DNA of 64,000 nt from Chryseobacterium sp. JUb7 (GCF_024806495.1 NZ_JANUFF010000004.1:248001-312000), one strand, 5' to 3'; counted from the first letter of the stretch, positions 35,850-44,932 are shown. Notes: generated by a model from the sequence alone, not told the origin. Made by a program: numbers and translations.

Positions 35850-36322
35850 TTTTTAGTATTTAATATTTCCGTACGGCTTTCTTTAAGCATTTTGAAGATA
35901 CAGAATCCCATAACCCCAAACATTAAAGCCAGTAAAACAAAAACAATATTGGTCATTTCCGCTAGTCGCCCCTGAGCGATTAAAATGCTTTCTACAACCG
36001 TATCTCCCAGTAAAAGAAGAACAGGAAGCAGCATACTGTACATATACAGCTTTAAAGTTTCTTTATTTCTAAAGCTCTGCGGAACATGCAATAGCGGTGA
36101 GTCTGGATTTCGGGAAACTCCTATCAAAGCCAGGAAAACAAATGTAGCAATAGCCGGCAAGAACCAGATTGTATTCTTAGCACTTTCACCATCTACCTTT
36201 CCATTAACAGCAAAATGCGATGGAACGATTTCCGGCAATTCCGCATACTTTACCCCTGTAAAAACCCAAATAAAAATAAGTAAAGCTATGTTGATAATTA
36301 ATAAAAAAGTAGAAGTCTTCAT
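35846..36322 (-). CDS. DUF1648 membrane protein
   Basis: The 158-residue product has four hydrophobic segments (about 4-22, 49-68, 90-110 and 125-145). The N-terminal pattern LPEIVPSHFAVNGKVDGE is the DUF1648 signature found in SdpI-like membrane proteins. No function can be stated. It overlaps waaA by four bases (ATGA) and starts just after the NlpC/P60 gene (two bases apart), so the three genes are co-transcribed. Confidence 0.85.
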   Translation of the reverse strand: MKTSTFLLIINIALLIFIWVFTGVKYAELPEIVPSHFAVNGKVDGESAKNTIWFLPAIATFVFLALIGVSRNPDSPLLHVPQSFRNKETLKLYMYSMLLPVLLLLGDTVVESILIAQGRLAEMTNIVFVLLALMFGVMGFCIFKMLKESRTEILNTKN

Positions 36323-36324
36323 AT

Positions 36325-37041
36325 CTAAATAATCTTTTTAATGACTCTTAATTTATGAGTATGCTTATTCATTTCTTTGTTAAAAATACCAGTAGAATCA
36401 AGGATATCAATTCGCACCTTCCCGGAAGCATGAATGATTTTCTGATTTTCCAGCATAATTCCCACATGAATAATTTTCCCTTCAGGATTTTCAAAAAAAG
36501 CCAAATCTCCGGGCTGACTTTCTTCAACAAAAGTAAGCGACTCTCCCACTTCTACCTGCTGCGAGGCATCTCTGGGAAGCTTAATATTATGAACTTTATA
36601 AACCAATTGCGTAAAACCTGAACAGTCTACGGCAAAAAAGCTTTTTCCACCCCATAAATAAGGAACATTAAGAAATTCTCTCGCTGTTAAAGCAACACTT
36701 TCACGAACATCATGACTTCTTTGGGATGCTACAGCAGGAAATTCAACCTCAGAACCTATTGATAGTAGAGTTTTACCATCTTTCATTAAAACAGACGAAA
36801 AATCTTCAGTCACGACCGTTACTTTTCTGCCGGCTAATTCTTCTTCCGTTACAGGTTTGAGCTGTTTGGTATCCATCCATCCTTCATAGCCGTCATAATG
36901 CATTTTTATCTTGGTCCAGTTTTTATTGACTTCCAAAATATCTGCACTTTCGCCAAACAATATTTCCGTAACAATTTCCGCTTTATCAGAACCTTCTGCG
37001 CGTACCGGTGCCACTGTAACAATACAAATTCCTTTATTCAT
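36325..37041 (-). CDS. NlpC/P60 family cysteine peptidase with SH3-like domains
   Basis: Start at 37041 (MNKGICIVTVAPVRAEGSDK) gives 238 residues; the longer frame adds a low-complexity leader. Two SH3b-like segments (about 1-65 and 75-110) precede an NlpC/P60 domain with Cys140 in VDCSGFTQL and His192 in KIIHVGIML. The absence of a signal peptide and the architecture match cytoplasmic gamma-D-glutamyl-diamino acid peptidases (YkfC-like) used in murein peptide recycling. Upstream lies an inverted repeat that may end the O-methyltransferase transcript. Confidence 0.88.
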   Translation of the reverse strand: MNKGICIVTVAPVRAEGSDKAEIVTEILFGESADILEVNKNWTKIKMHYDGYEGWMDTKQLKPVTEEELAGRKVTVVTEDFSSVLMKDGKTLLSIGSEVEFPAVASQRSHDVRESVALTAREFLNVPYLWGGKSFFAVDCSGFTQLVYKVHNIKLPRDASQQVEVGESLTFVEESQPGDLAFFENPEGKIIHVGIMLENQKIIHASGKVRIDILDSTGIFNKEMNKHTHKLRVIKKII

Positions 37042-37061
37042 TAATTTAAGATTAAAGTTAT

Positions 37062-37122
37062 AGGTTAAGGCTAAGGTTAAGCAATTCAAATATTAAAAAA
37101 CTTAACCTTAAACTCAGCCTTA
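37062..37122. repeat. AAGGTTAAG inverted repeat
   Basis: AAGGCTAAGGTTAAG (37067-37081) faces CTTAACCTTAAACTCAGCCTT (37101-37121) with six unpaired bases in the right arm. The GGTTAAGG unit repeats within the left arm. It may act as a terminator for the O-methyltransferase gene. Confidence 0.5.
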
Positions 37123-37124
37123 TT

Positions 37125-37772
37125 CTATTTCCTTCTCAGAAAATTCACTCCGTCACGCAAAGGTAAAATAAGATTTTCAAAATCATCATCTTTTGCGATC
37201 AAATCGTTTAATTCCCTGATCACCTGAGTTGATTTCTGTTTTGAATTTTCTTCCAGTACTTTTCCATACCAAAGTACATTATCAAACATAACGACAGAAC
37301 CAGATTTCGTGCGTGGCTTAATCAATCTGAAATATTCAGCATAATTTTCTTTATCTGCATCGATAAAAACAAGATCAAAAATCTCATCCGTCTCTCTCAA
37401 AAATTCTTTGGCATCCTGAAGTTTAAAATCAATCTGATTTGAATATTCACTTTCTGCAAAATATTTTCTCGGTAAGTACGCTAAATCTTCATTAACATCA
37501 AGTGTTGTAATTTTTCCGTCTTTCGCCAGACCAGTCGTTAAACAAAGCGTAGCATATCCCGTAAAAGTTCCGATTTCTAAAATATTTCTCGGCTGCAGCA
37601 TCTGAGAGATGATCGTTAAAAGCCTTCCCTGCTGATAACCGGAAATCATATGAGGCTGTGTGGTTTTCTGATAGGTCTCTCTTCTTAATTTTTTCAGAAT
37701 TTCAGGTTCTGAGGAAGCATGTGTCTCCAGATACCTGTCCATTTCAGGATTCTTTTCTTCAAAAAAGCTCAT
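37125..37772 (-). CDS. class I SAM-dependent O-methyltransferase
   Basis: A 215-residue protein of the caffeoyl-CoA/catechol O-methyltransferase-like family. The SAM loop is ILEIGTFTGYATLCLT (about 61-76), the acidic motif TTLDVNEDLAY follows, and the metal site region is FDLVFIDADKENYAEYF and VMFDNVLWYGKV. No signal peptide. The substrate is unknown. A TAAATTTG element lies 19 bases before the start. Confidence 0.9.
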   Translation of the reverse strand: MSFFEEKNPEMDRYLETHASSEPEILKKLRRETYQKTTQPHMISGYQQGRLLTIISQMLQPRNILEIGTFTGYATLCLTTGLAKDGKITTLDVNEDLAYLPRKYFAESEYSNQIDFKLQDAKEFLRETDEIFDLVFIDADKENYAEYFRLIKPRTKSGSVVMFDNVLWYGKVLEENSKQKSTQVIRELNDLIAKDDDFENLILPLRDGVNFLRRK

Positions 37773-37791
37773 TCTACAATTTTTTATTATT

Positions 37792-37799
37792 CAAATTTA
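37792..37799 (-). promoter_or_regulatory. -7 element of the O-methyltransferase gene
   Basis: TAAATTTG on the minus strand, 19 bases before the start codon. Confidence 0.5.
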
Positions 37800-37895
37800 C
37801 TTAAATATAAGAAATAAGAACGAATTTCCAAAACCTGGGAAAAACCCCATCTCAATTACCGTAAAAATACGGATGTTTTTCGAAGCAGATAATTC

Positions 37896-37903
37896 TACCT
37901 TTG
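37896..37903 (+). promoter_or_regulatory. -7 element of the 51-residue gene
   Basis: TACCTTTG, 34 bases before the ATG at 37938. A weak T-rich -33 region lies upstream. Confidence 0.6.
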
Positions 37904-37937
37904 CATAGAAGGGTAAAAACACTAAGAGAAAACCAAA

Positions 37938-38093
37938 ATGAATGTAGGGGAAAACCAAATTAAAAAGGAGAATCAAACCATTGCTTTGTCAAATGACAAG
38001 GCAGATTCTTCTCCCAAAAAAACTAAAAACGAAATATCCAATTCATTTTTACAACGAATTATTTCCTTATTGAAGAAAGAAGAATTAATTTGA
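37938..38093 (+). CDS. unlisted 51-residue small protein
   Basis: ATG at 37938 opens a 51-codon frame (MNVGENQIKK... ending SLLKKEELI, stop TGA). It is preceded by a TAnnTTTG promoter element and ends three bases before a perfect 38-base palindromic terminator. The product is hydrophilic, Lys/Ser/Asn-rich in the first 35 residues, with a short amphipathic C-terminal helix (SFLQRIISLLKKEELI). No relative was recognised. Codons look like the neighbours' (AAA, GAA, ATT). It may be a small regulator or a peptide; nothing more can be said. Confidence 0.6.
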   Translation: MNVGENQIKKENQTIALSNDKADSSPKKTKNEISNSFLQRIISLLKKEELI

Positions 38094-38095
38094 TG

Positions 38096-38133
38096 AAAAA
38101 CAAAATCCCGGACATGTCCGGGATTTTGTTTTT
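38096..38133. terminator. 38-base perfect palindrome, bidirectional terminator
   Basis: AAAAACAAAATCCCGGACA joined directly to its complement, with terminal T5/A5. It separates the 51-residue gene from the convergent OmpA-like gene and can serve both. Confidence 0.9.
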
Positions 38134-38150
38134 ACATCTATTTTTTGAAA

Positions 38151-38984
38151 TTACTTTTTAGGAGCAATATCCATTAACTTCATAAACTCATCCAGCTTAG
38201 GCATGATGATAATTTCTGTTCTTCTGTTTTCAGCTCTTCCTGAAACGCTCATATTCGTCGCTTTAGGGTTGTATTCAGAACGTCCACCTGCTGTAATTCT
38301 TGCAGGATCAACTCCAAACTGAGACTGTAAGATCTTAGCAATCGCTGTACCTCTTAAAGCAGAAAGATCCCAGTTATCTCGTGGTAAGTTGGCAGAATTT
38401 AAAGGTGCATTATCTGTATTTCCTTCGATCAATACTGAATATTTGTCATAATCATTGATTACCTTGGCAACTTTTCCTAAAACTTCCTGAGCAGCAGGCA
38501 AGATATTGTAGTCACCCGTTTTATATAACATTTTGTCCGAAAGTGAAATCATCACTACTCCTTTTAAAACTTTCACCTGAACATCATCATCCGCTACATT
38601 ATCCAAAGATCTTTTCAGTTTGTTTGACAATGCTAAATTTAAACTGTCGTTTTTAGCGTTATTAGAAATCAACTGTTTGATATAAGAATTTGAAGAATTG
38701 ATTTCACTCACCAATTTATCAATATTGGCTGAACTTTTTCCTGTGTTTGACAAGCAAGCATCAAGTGATGATTTTAAAGCATCATGCTGACTTTTTAGTA
38801 AATTATTCTCACCCGACAATGCCGAGTTCTGAGACTTTAAATCCTGGATTTCTCTTTGTCTTTCTCCAATATTCTCAATACATTGTTTGTAATTCGTACT
38901 TAAAGCATCGTATTGCTTTTTACTGATACAAGATGTCAATCCCAACACCATTGCAGAAACTGCTAAAATTTTAAAAATCTTCAT
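38151..38984 (-). CDS. OmpA-family lipoprotein
   Basis: The 277-residue product has a lipobox (MKIFKILAVSAMVLGLTSC), a long coiled coil (about 30-130, heptads such as LKSQNSALSGENNLLKSQHD) and a C-terminal OmpA domain (about 150-260) with TDNAPLNSANLPRDNWDLSALR and AGGRSEYNPKA that bind peptidoglycan. Lipid anchor plus coiled coil plus OmpA domain suggests an envelope-tethering protein. It is convergent to the 51-residue gene and divergent from tilS; TACCTTTG lies before it. Confidence 0.92.
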   Translation of the reverse strand: MKIFKILAVSAMVLGLTSCISKKQYDALSTNYKQCIENIGERQREIQDLKSQNSALSGENNLLKSQHDALKSSLDACLSNTGKSSANIDKLVSEINSSNSYIKQLISNNAKNDSLNLALSNKLKRSLDNVADDDVQVKVLKGVVMISLSDKMLYKTGDYNILPAAQEVLGKVAKVINDYDKYSVLIEGNTDNAPLNSANLPRDNWDLSALRGTAIAKILQSQFGVDPARITAGGRSEYNPKATNMSVSGRAENRRTEIIIMPKLDEFMKLMDIAPKK

Positions 38985-39006
38985 AAATAATCATTTTTAG
39001 ACGTTC

Positions 39007-39014
39007 CAAAGGTA
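39007..39014 (-). promoter_or_regulatory. -7 element of the OmpA-like gene
   Basis: TACCTTTG on the minus strand, 22 bases before the start codon. Confidence 0.6.
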
Positions 39015-39040
39015 ACAAAATTGAATTGAATTATATGGAT

Positions 39041-39048
39041 TATCTTTG
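39041..39048 (+). promoter_or_regulatory. -7 element of tilS
   Basis: TATCTTTG, 23 bases before the tilS start, with TTG 17 bases upstream (weak -33). Confidence 0.55.
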
Positions 39049-39071
39049 TGCAAAAGAAATTCTCAACATAG

Positions 39072-40400
39072 ATGTTGAAAAAATTAAGCGTTAAACAGCA
39101 ATTAGAAAATCTTATTCAGCAACCTGAAAATCACACCTATCTTTTGGCTGTGAGCGGAGGTGCTGATTCTATGGTTTTGGCTCATCAATACCTTAATTCG
39201 GATTTAGTTTTTCAGGTAGGCCATGTCAATTATAAGCTTCGGGGAGAAGATTCTCAATCAGATCAAAAAGTAGTGCAGGATTTTTGTGAGAAAAATCATA
39301 TTAAATTTCATTTATATGAAGTTTCAGAGAAAGATCAAAAACCTCAAAACTCGATCCAGCTCTGGGCAAGAGAATTGCGCTATAACTTCTTTAAACAAAT
39401 CCAGAAAAAGGAAAATTTAGAATTTCTGGTTACTGCACATCATCTGAATGATCAACTCGAAACCTTCATCATCAACTTATCAAAGGCTTCAGGCATCAAT
39501 GGCTTGAGCGGAATTCCGTCTAATGACAATCATATCCTGCGACCTCTTTTAAATTTCACAAAAGAAGAAATTTACACTTTTGCTAAAGAAAACAATATTG
39601 AATACCGCGAAGACTTATCCAATAAAAAAAGTGATTATTTAAGAAATAAAATCCGGAATGAGATTGTTCCGAAACTACTGGAGACTAACGATCATTTTCT
39701 TGAAAACTTTAAAAAAAGTTCGCTTTATTTAAATCAGACTAAAGATTTTGTACAAAAACAAATTGAAGATATAGAAAATCGTCTTTCCATATTTAACAAG
39801 TCGTACAAAATTCTATCAAAGGAAAAGCTGGATCTAGAAAGCGATTTTGTAAAATTTGAAATTTTAAAAAAATACGGCTTCAATCAGGAAGAGGAAATTC
39901 CAAAAATTTTCAAAGCAGAAAACGGAAAATCTTTTTTTTCGAAAGAGTATCAATTGATTGTAAATTATGATGAATTGCTTTTGATTAAAAAGGTGGAAGA
40001 TGGAGGAAGTAATCCTGATCATGAAAAGGAAGAAGAAATTATTTTAATAGAAAATTTTGACTTTTCAGAAAACCAAATCACCATTAATCTCGAAAATAAT
40101 ATTGAAGACATTGAAGAAATCAATAAGACTTTCAAATGGGATTTTGACGCACAGAAACTTCACTTTCCATTACGACTGAGAAGACACCAGGATGGTGATG
40201 AATTTTATCCATCAGGGTTTTCGGGGAAAAAGAAAGTTTCTAAATTTTTTAGGGACGAAAAAATCTCTATTTTAGCGAGGCAAAAAATCTGGATTTTGTC
40301 TGATCATGAAAATTCCGTGCTAGGAATTATTCCTTTCAGGCAAGACAAACGATATGCGAGGGATGAGAAAACAAAAAATATTCTCAAAATTTTTAATTAA
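39072..40400 (+). CDS. tilS: tRNA(Ile)-lysidine synthetase TilS
   Basis: Converts C34 of the CAU-anticodon tRNA-Ile to lysidine, cytoplasmic. The 442-residue product has the PP-loop LAVSGGADSMVL (Ser28-Ser33), HHLNDQLETF typical of TilS, the linker LSGIPSNDNHILRPLL and YREDLSNKKSDYLRNKIRNE. The C-terminal part (about 360-442) holds the TilS C-domain with FPLRLRRHQDGDEFYPSG. It is followed six bases later by the DsbD-like gene. Confidence 0.95.
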   Translation: MLKKLSVKQQLENLIQQPENHTYLLAVSGGADSMVLAHQYLNSDLVFQVGHVNYKLRGEDSQSDQKVVQDFCEKNHIKFHLYEVSEKDQKPQNSIQLWARELRYNFFKQIQKKENLEFLVTAHHLNDQLETFIINLSKASGINGLSGIPSNDNHILRPLLNFTKEEIYTFAKENNIEYREDLSNKKSDYLRNKIRNEIVPKLLETNDHFLENFKKSSLYLNQTKDFVQKQIEDIENRLSIFNKSYKILSKEKLDLESDFVKFEILKKYGFNQEEEIPKIFKAENGKSFFSKEYQLIVNYDELLLIKKVEDGGSNPDHEKEEEIILIENFDFSENQITINLENNIEDIEEINKTFKWDFDAQKLHFPLRLRRHQDGDEFYPSGFSGKKKVSKFFRDEKISILARQKIWILSDHENSVLGIIPFRQDKRYARDEKTKNILKIFN

Positions 40401-40406
40401 AGTAAA

Positions 40407-42473
40407 ATGAAATTTAGAAACTGGTTTTTATTAGTTCTGCTATTTTTAGCAACAGGAATTAATGCACAAATCAAAAATCCTGTAAAATTTAAATTAACAG
40501 TCAACGATTTAGGAAACAATCAATACGAAGCCGTATTGAATGCAACTATGGAAAGCGGCTGGCATATTTATTCCAAAGATATTCCTGAAGACACTGGTAT
40601 TCCTACAGAATATAAAGTTTCAGGGAAAAATATCGAACTTATTGGAAAGTTCACAGAGGTTGGTAAAAAACATGAAGAATTTTCTGAAGCATTCGGAGGT
40701 AAGATTATTTTTTATTCCAACTCTGCCGGTTTTAAACAAAAATTCAAACTGAAAGACGGAACAAAACCTGGAGATGTCGTTGCAGAAATTACTTATCAGA
40801 CCTGTGATGACAGAGTTTGTTTAGCACCAAATACTTTAGAGTTTAATCAAAAGGTAACTCCAAAAGGAGCTCCTGAAGAAGCGGTAACTGAACCTGCAGA
40901 ACCTGCAAAAGATTCTGCGAAGACTGTAGAAACTGTTGTAGAAAACCCTGTAAAAGGAGATATTACAGTCACACAAACTGCATCACTGGACCCCAAACAG
41001 CTGAAAATAGCGACCATAGATTTTCAAAAACCTTTGACAGATTGTGGAACAGGCTCTACAAAAGTGGAAGAAAACTATTGGACTTATCTGTTCCTAGGAT
41101 TTATCGGAGGACTGATTGCATTGTTGACACCCTGTGTCTTCCCAATGATTCCGTTAACTGTTTCCTTCTTCACAAAAGGAAATAAAAATAAGGCAAAAGG
41201 TAAAAGAGATGCCTTAATCTACGGATTTTTCATTCTTCTCATCTTTGTTTTATTAAGTATCCCTTTCCATATTATTGATGGTATTGCAGGAAACATCTTC
41301 AATGAAATTTCGACGAGCGTTTGGCTGAACATCGCTTTCTTTATCATATTCATTTTCTTCGCCGGAAGTTTCTTTGGATATTATGATATTACATTACCCA
41401 GTTCTATTGCCAACAAGTCTTCAAAAGCTGAAGAAGCTGGTGGAATCATCGGGATTTTCTTTATGGCCTTAACTCTGGTTATTGTTTCTTTCTCTTGTAC
41501 AGGTCCTATTTTAGGAAGTTTATTAGGAAGTGCAGTAACAGGTTCTGCTAACGTTCCGATGCTATTAACCTTTGCGCTTGCAGGTTTCGGGTTGGCATGG
41601 GCTATTATTTTCGGATTATTGGCTTTATTCCCGCAGGCACTGCAAAGCCTCCCGAAATCAGGAGGATGGATGAATACGGTAAAAGTAGTTTTAGGTTTTG
41701 TAGAATTGGCTCTGGCATTAAAATTCTTATCAAAAGCAGACTTAGTTTCAAAAACATTTTTCTTAAAAAGAGAACTTTTCATCGCTATCTGGATCATCGT
41801 TGCGATTGGATTGGCATTATACTTATTTGGATTAATCAAATTTCCGCATGATGACAAGAAGCCGAAAATTTCAATGACAAGAAAAATTCTAGGTGTTCTG
41901 GGAATTGGATTTGTGGTATATTTAGTTCAGGGATTAATTCCTTCTGAACGTCCGAAGCTGCAGTTATTAAGTGGTATTTTACCTCCGTTAAATGTAAGCT
42001 ACTTCCATGATGAAAAAGACGGAATTCTAGGAATGCATCCTGAACACGACTTTTTCAAAGCTGTAGAACTGGCCAAAAAAGAAGACAAACCAATCCTGAT
42101 TGACTTCACCGGTTATGGTTGTGAAAACTGTAGAAAAATGGAAGAATTCGTTTGGAGCGAACCGGATATTCTACCTATTCTTCAAAATGATATTGTTCTT
42201 GCGTCTTTATATGTTGATGATAAAGAAGAGCTTCCTGAAGATCAAAAAACTAAAATTGATTTAGGTGACGGGCAGGTGAAAAAGGTAAAAACAATCGGAG
42301 ACAGATGGAGCTTGTTCCAGCAGGTGAATTTCAATAACAACTCTCAGCCTCATTATGTTTTAATCACTCCTGACGGGAAAGTTATAAACAGTCCGGTTTC
42401 TGGGTATATGCCAAAAGAGGACTTCAAGAAATTCCTTGAATGTGGTGTCAATTATTACAAAAAGAATAAATAA
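40407..42473 (+). CDS. dsbD: DsbD-like thiol:disulfide interchange protein
   Basis: Transfers electrons from the cytoplasm to periplasmic thiols. Architecture of the 688-residue product: signal peptide (about 1-20), periplasmic DsbD-alpha-like domain with YQTCDDRVCLAPN (about 130-142), a membrane region of about eight helices from residue 228, with TPCVFPMIPLTVSFF and VSFSCTGPILGSLLG carrying the two conserved membrane Cys, and a C-terminal thioredoxin domain with YGCENCRKM (Cys near 572 and 575). All key cysteines are present. It follows tilS closely. Confidence 0.92.
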   Translation: MKFRNWFLLVLLFLATGINAQIKNPVKFKLTVNDLGNNQYEAVLNATMESGWHIYSKDIPEDTGIPTEYKVSGKNIELIGKFTEVGKKHEEFSEAFGGKIIFYSNSAGFKQKFKLKDGTKPGDVVAEITYQTCDDRVCLAPNTLEFNQKVTPKGAPEEAVTEPAEPAKDSAKTVETVVENPVKGDITVTQTASLDPKQLKIATIDFQKPLTDCGTGSTKVEENYWTYLFLGFIGGLIALLTPCVFPMIPLTVSFFTKGNKNKAKGKRDALIYGFFILLIFVLLSIPFHIIDGIAGNIFNEISTSVWLNIAFFIIFIFFAGSFFGYYDITLPSSIANKSSKAEEAGGIIGIFFMALTLVIVSFSCTGPILGSLLGSAVTGSANVPMLLTFALAGFGLAWAIIFGLLALFPQALQSLPKSGGWMNTVKVVLGFVELALALKFLSKADLVSKTFFLKRELFIAIWIIVAIGLALYLFGLIKFPHDDKKPKISMTRKILGVLGIGFVVYLVQGLIPSERPKLQLLSGILPPLNVSYFHDEKDGILGMHPEHDFFKAVELAKKEDKPILIDFTGYGCENCRKMEEFVWSEPDILPILQNDIVLASLYVDDKEELPEDQKTKIDLGDGQVKKVKTIGDRWSLFQQVNFNNNSQPHYVLITPDGKVINSPVSGYMPKEDFKKFLECGVNYYKKNK

Positions 42474-42494
42474 TTTTTTTAAAATATTACATAT

Positions 42495-42525
42495 AAACTC
42501 TCATCTATAAAGGTGAGAGTTTTTT
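42495..42525 (+). terminator. terminator of tilS-dsbD
   Basis: AACTCTCA / TGAGAGTT stem, T6 tail. Confidence 0.82.
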
Positions 42526-42734
42526 GTTAATTAAATAATTCACAAATCTTTAAAAGCTCATAAAATATTACGAATTTAAACACACATAAACCGACAGAGT
42601 GTTAAATTTTCAATTAATTTGATATTTAATCAGCATTGTCGCAATTTAGGTATAAACTTTGTATAGATTCCTCCAAATAAAGAACAAAATCTCAGTCTTT
42701 ATTGAAAACTGTTTAACATTAAAAAATATTAATT

Positions 42735-43259
42735 ATGGCTGAAGTAATTGCACAAGAGAAATCCGGAGGAAAACAAAAGAAAAAACTGATTCGGGTAGAC
42801 ATGACTCCAATGGTAGATTTAGGGTTTTTATTAATTACCTTTTTCATGTTCACGACCAACTTTACAAAACCCAACGTAATGGACCTGGGACTGCCTGCTA
42901 AAGATCCCATTACTCACCCAAGAACAAATGAAGTAATTGACACTCAAAATCAGATTACGTTTATTCTTGGAAAAGACAACAGAGTGTTTTATCATCAACA
43001 GTCTGCTGAGGATTTAAATTCAAGCAATTTAAAAGAGACTGATTTTAACGGGTTAAATATTTCAAAAATCATATCTGAAGCCTACAAAAAAGCCCCAAAA
43101 CAGGAAAACTTCACGGTCATTATAAAACCTACTGATGAAGCCAATTACAAAAATTTTGTAGATATCCTGGATAATCTGGCGATATCAAAAAAAGAACGTT
43201 ACGGGATCACAGATATCAAACCATGGGAAGAAAAAGTGTATCATGAGGTAACAAAATAA
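42735..43259 (+). CDS. exbD: orphan ExbD/TolR protein
   Basis: A 174-residue ExbD not linked to exbB or tonB. MAEVIAQEK at the N-terminus and RVDMTPMVDLGFLLITFFMF in the helix region are almost identical to the operon copy at 26235-26804, and the C-terminal FVDILDNLAISKKERYGIT matches too. It is clearly a paralogue of that gene. It has a 200-base AT-rich leader and its own terminator, so it is expressed alone. It may exchange into the TonB complex or serve another energised complex. Confidence 0.93.
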   Translation: MAEVIAQEKSGGKQKKKLIRVDMTPMVDLGFLLITFFMFTTNFTKPNVMDLGLPAKDPITHPRTNEVIDTQNQITFILGKDNRVFYHQQSAEDLNSSNLKETDFNGLNISKIISEAYKKAPKQENFTVIIKPTDEANYKNFVDILDNLAISKKERYGITDIKPWEEKVYHEVTK

Positions 43260-43262
43260 ACG

Positions 43263-43289
43263 AAAGAGCATTATAAAATGCTCTTTTTT
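43263..43289 (+). terminator. terminator of orphan exbD
   Basis: AAAGAGCAT / ATGCTCTTT stem with a T run. Confidence 0.85.
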
Positions 43290-43292
43290 ATT

Positions 43293-43300
43293 TACATTTG
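43293..43300 (+). promoter_or_regulatory. -7 element of the hydrolase gene
   Basis: TACATTTG, 18 bases before the start codon, just after the orphan exbD terminator. Confidence 0.55.
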
Positions 43301-43318
43301 AGTATATAATTTAAAACT

Positions 43319-44101
43319 ATGCTCAACTTTGAAAGAAAAGGAAACGGAACTGAAACTCTGGTACTCCTCCACGGTTTCATGGAAAATCTTTCTATCTGGA
43401 ATGATATGACTCCTCACCTTTCTGAAAATTTTTCGCTTTTAAAAATCGACCTTCCCGGACACGGACAGTCTGATACTTTAGCTGAAGTGCAGACCATGCA
43501 ACTGATGGCTGAGGAGGTGAAAAAAGTTTTGGATCATGAAAATGCAGAAAAAGTACACTTACTGGGGCACTCAATGGGAGGTTACACTTCGTTAGCTTTT
43601 GCTGAAAAATACCCTGAGAAACTCAAAAGCTTAACTTTATTCTTCTCGACTTATTTTCCGGATGACGAAGAGAAAAAAGAACAGCGTATAAAAAGCTACA
43701 GAATTATCAAAGATGCCTTTCCGCACTATGCAAGAGCCGGAGTTCCCAATTTATTCAACCCGAACGAAAGAGACATCCTTGAAGGAAAAATTGAAACCGC
43801 TCTTGAAACCGCTCTTTCTACAAATAATTTAGGAGCCTTAGCATCAGTAAAAGGCATGGTAGAAAGAACAGATAAAAAACACGTTCTCGAAAACCTTGAC
43901 GTCAAAATTCTTATTATTGCCGGAAAACATGACAATGCCGTAAAAACAGACGTCATGATCAAAAATCTTCCTGACAGAACCAACATCAAATCTTATGTTC
44001 TGGATTGCGGACACAACGGACATTGGGAAAAACCTAGCATCTGCGCCGAAATCATCAATACAGAACTCCTTCACAATATGCCAAAACATTTAGTATTTTA
44101 A
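43319..44101 (+). CDS. alpha/beta hydrolase
   Basis: A 260-residue cytoplasmic hydrolase. The oxyanion loop is VLLHGFMENLSIW, the nucleophile is Ser85 in LLGHSMGGYT, and the catalytic His is in CGHNGHWEKP near residue 236. A cap region lies between about 120 and 190. The substrate cannot be read from the sequence. The next gene starts nine bases later, so an operon with the unknown lipoprotein is likely. Confidence 0.9.
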   Translation: MLNFERKGNGTETLVLLHGFMENLSIWNDMTPHLSENFSLLKIDLPGHGQSDTLAEVQTMQLMAEEVKKVLDHENAEKVHLLGHSMGGYTSLAFAEKYPEKLKSLTLFFSTYFPDDEEKKEQRIKSYRIIKDAFPHYARAGVPNLFNPNERDILEGKIETALETALSTNNLGALASVKGMVERTDKKHVLENLDVKILIIAGKHDNAVKTDVMIKNLPDRTNIKSYVLDCGHNGHWEKPSICAEIINTELLHNMPKHLVF

Positions 44102-44110
44102 ATAATTAAT

Positions 44111-44932
44111 ATGAGAATTTGGATCTTTTCAATACTATTGCTATCATTTATAGGTTGCAAAAAAGAAACATTTGTTTCAAAAAAAAACCATCTGAAAGAT
44201 TCTGTTTCCACAACAGAAAAAACACCAAAAGACAGTTTAAAAAGCAAAGACAAAAAAGAAGAAATCTTTTCTTTTGAAACCGAATTATGCAATAACAAAG
44301 GGCACTTTGATGCCAATAAATACTCAAAAGAAGAAATTGAAGGCACTTATAAACTCTGGTTTCAACTTAGCGGGCTTTTACTAAATACACCGCATGTTTT
44401 TAAACTGGAAGATCTGCAACAGGTAAGAAGAGACAAAAATCAGATTCTTGCCAAACTGGATAAAGAATTTGCTGAAAAGAAAAGTCTATTTGAGAACCTA
44501 AAAGTAGTCAATACTTCTTACTGGCAGAATCTGAAAACCCAGACCTACCAGGCCTTACTTCAGGAATACGAACTGGACAAAATACAGATCATGGCTTATT
44601 CTGATCCGTCAGTGTTACTCAGCAGTAAATTCAAAAGCTGCAATCATTTTGCAAGAGTTTTAAACTCCGGAGATAATGAGATTGTTGAAGAATGGCGGAA
44701 ACTTCGGGAACAAATGAGCAAGAAAAACGGAGATCCACAGAGAATTATGGATGAATTTGAAAGCCATCTCAATTCTTCATACAAAAAAGATTATGCCGTT
44801 CTTGATCTGATTGTTTTCGGATGGGGAAACTGCGCCAATGACGAAATCAAGAGACCTCAGCGCGACGAAAAAATGAATAAAGAATTTGATGCACTCTTCT
44901 TAAAAATTGATGCCGATTGTGACGAACCATAG
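44111..44932 (+). CDS. lipoprotein of unknown function
   Basis: Not recognised. The 273-residue product has a lipobox (MRIWIFSILLLSFIGC) and a Lys/Ser-rich stretch (about 20-60), then a helical domain (about 65-270) containing several Trp and two conserved-looking Cys (KSCNHFARVL, GNCANDE). It is between the hydrolase and the patatin gene on the same strand. An envelope role is inferred from the lipobox only. Confidence 0.7.
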   Translation: MRIWIFSILLLSFIGCKKETFVSKKNHLKDSVSTTEKTPKDSLKSKDKKEEIFSFETELCNNKGHFDANKYSKEEIEGTYKLWFQLSGLLLNTPHVFKLEDLQQVRRDKNQILAKLDKEFAEKKSLFENLKVVNTSYWQNLKTQTYQALLQEYELDKIQIMAYSDPSVLLSSKFKSCNHFARVLNSGDNEIVEEWRKLREQMSKKNGDPQRIMDEFESHLNSSYKKDYAVLDLIVFGWGNCANDEIKRPQRDEKMNKEFDALFLKIDADCDEP

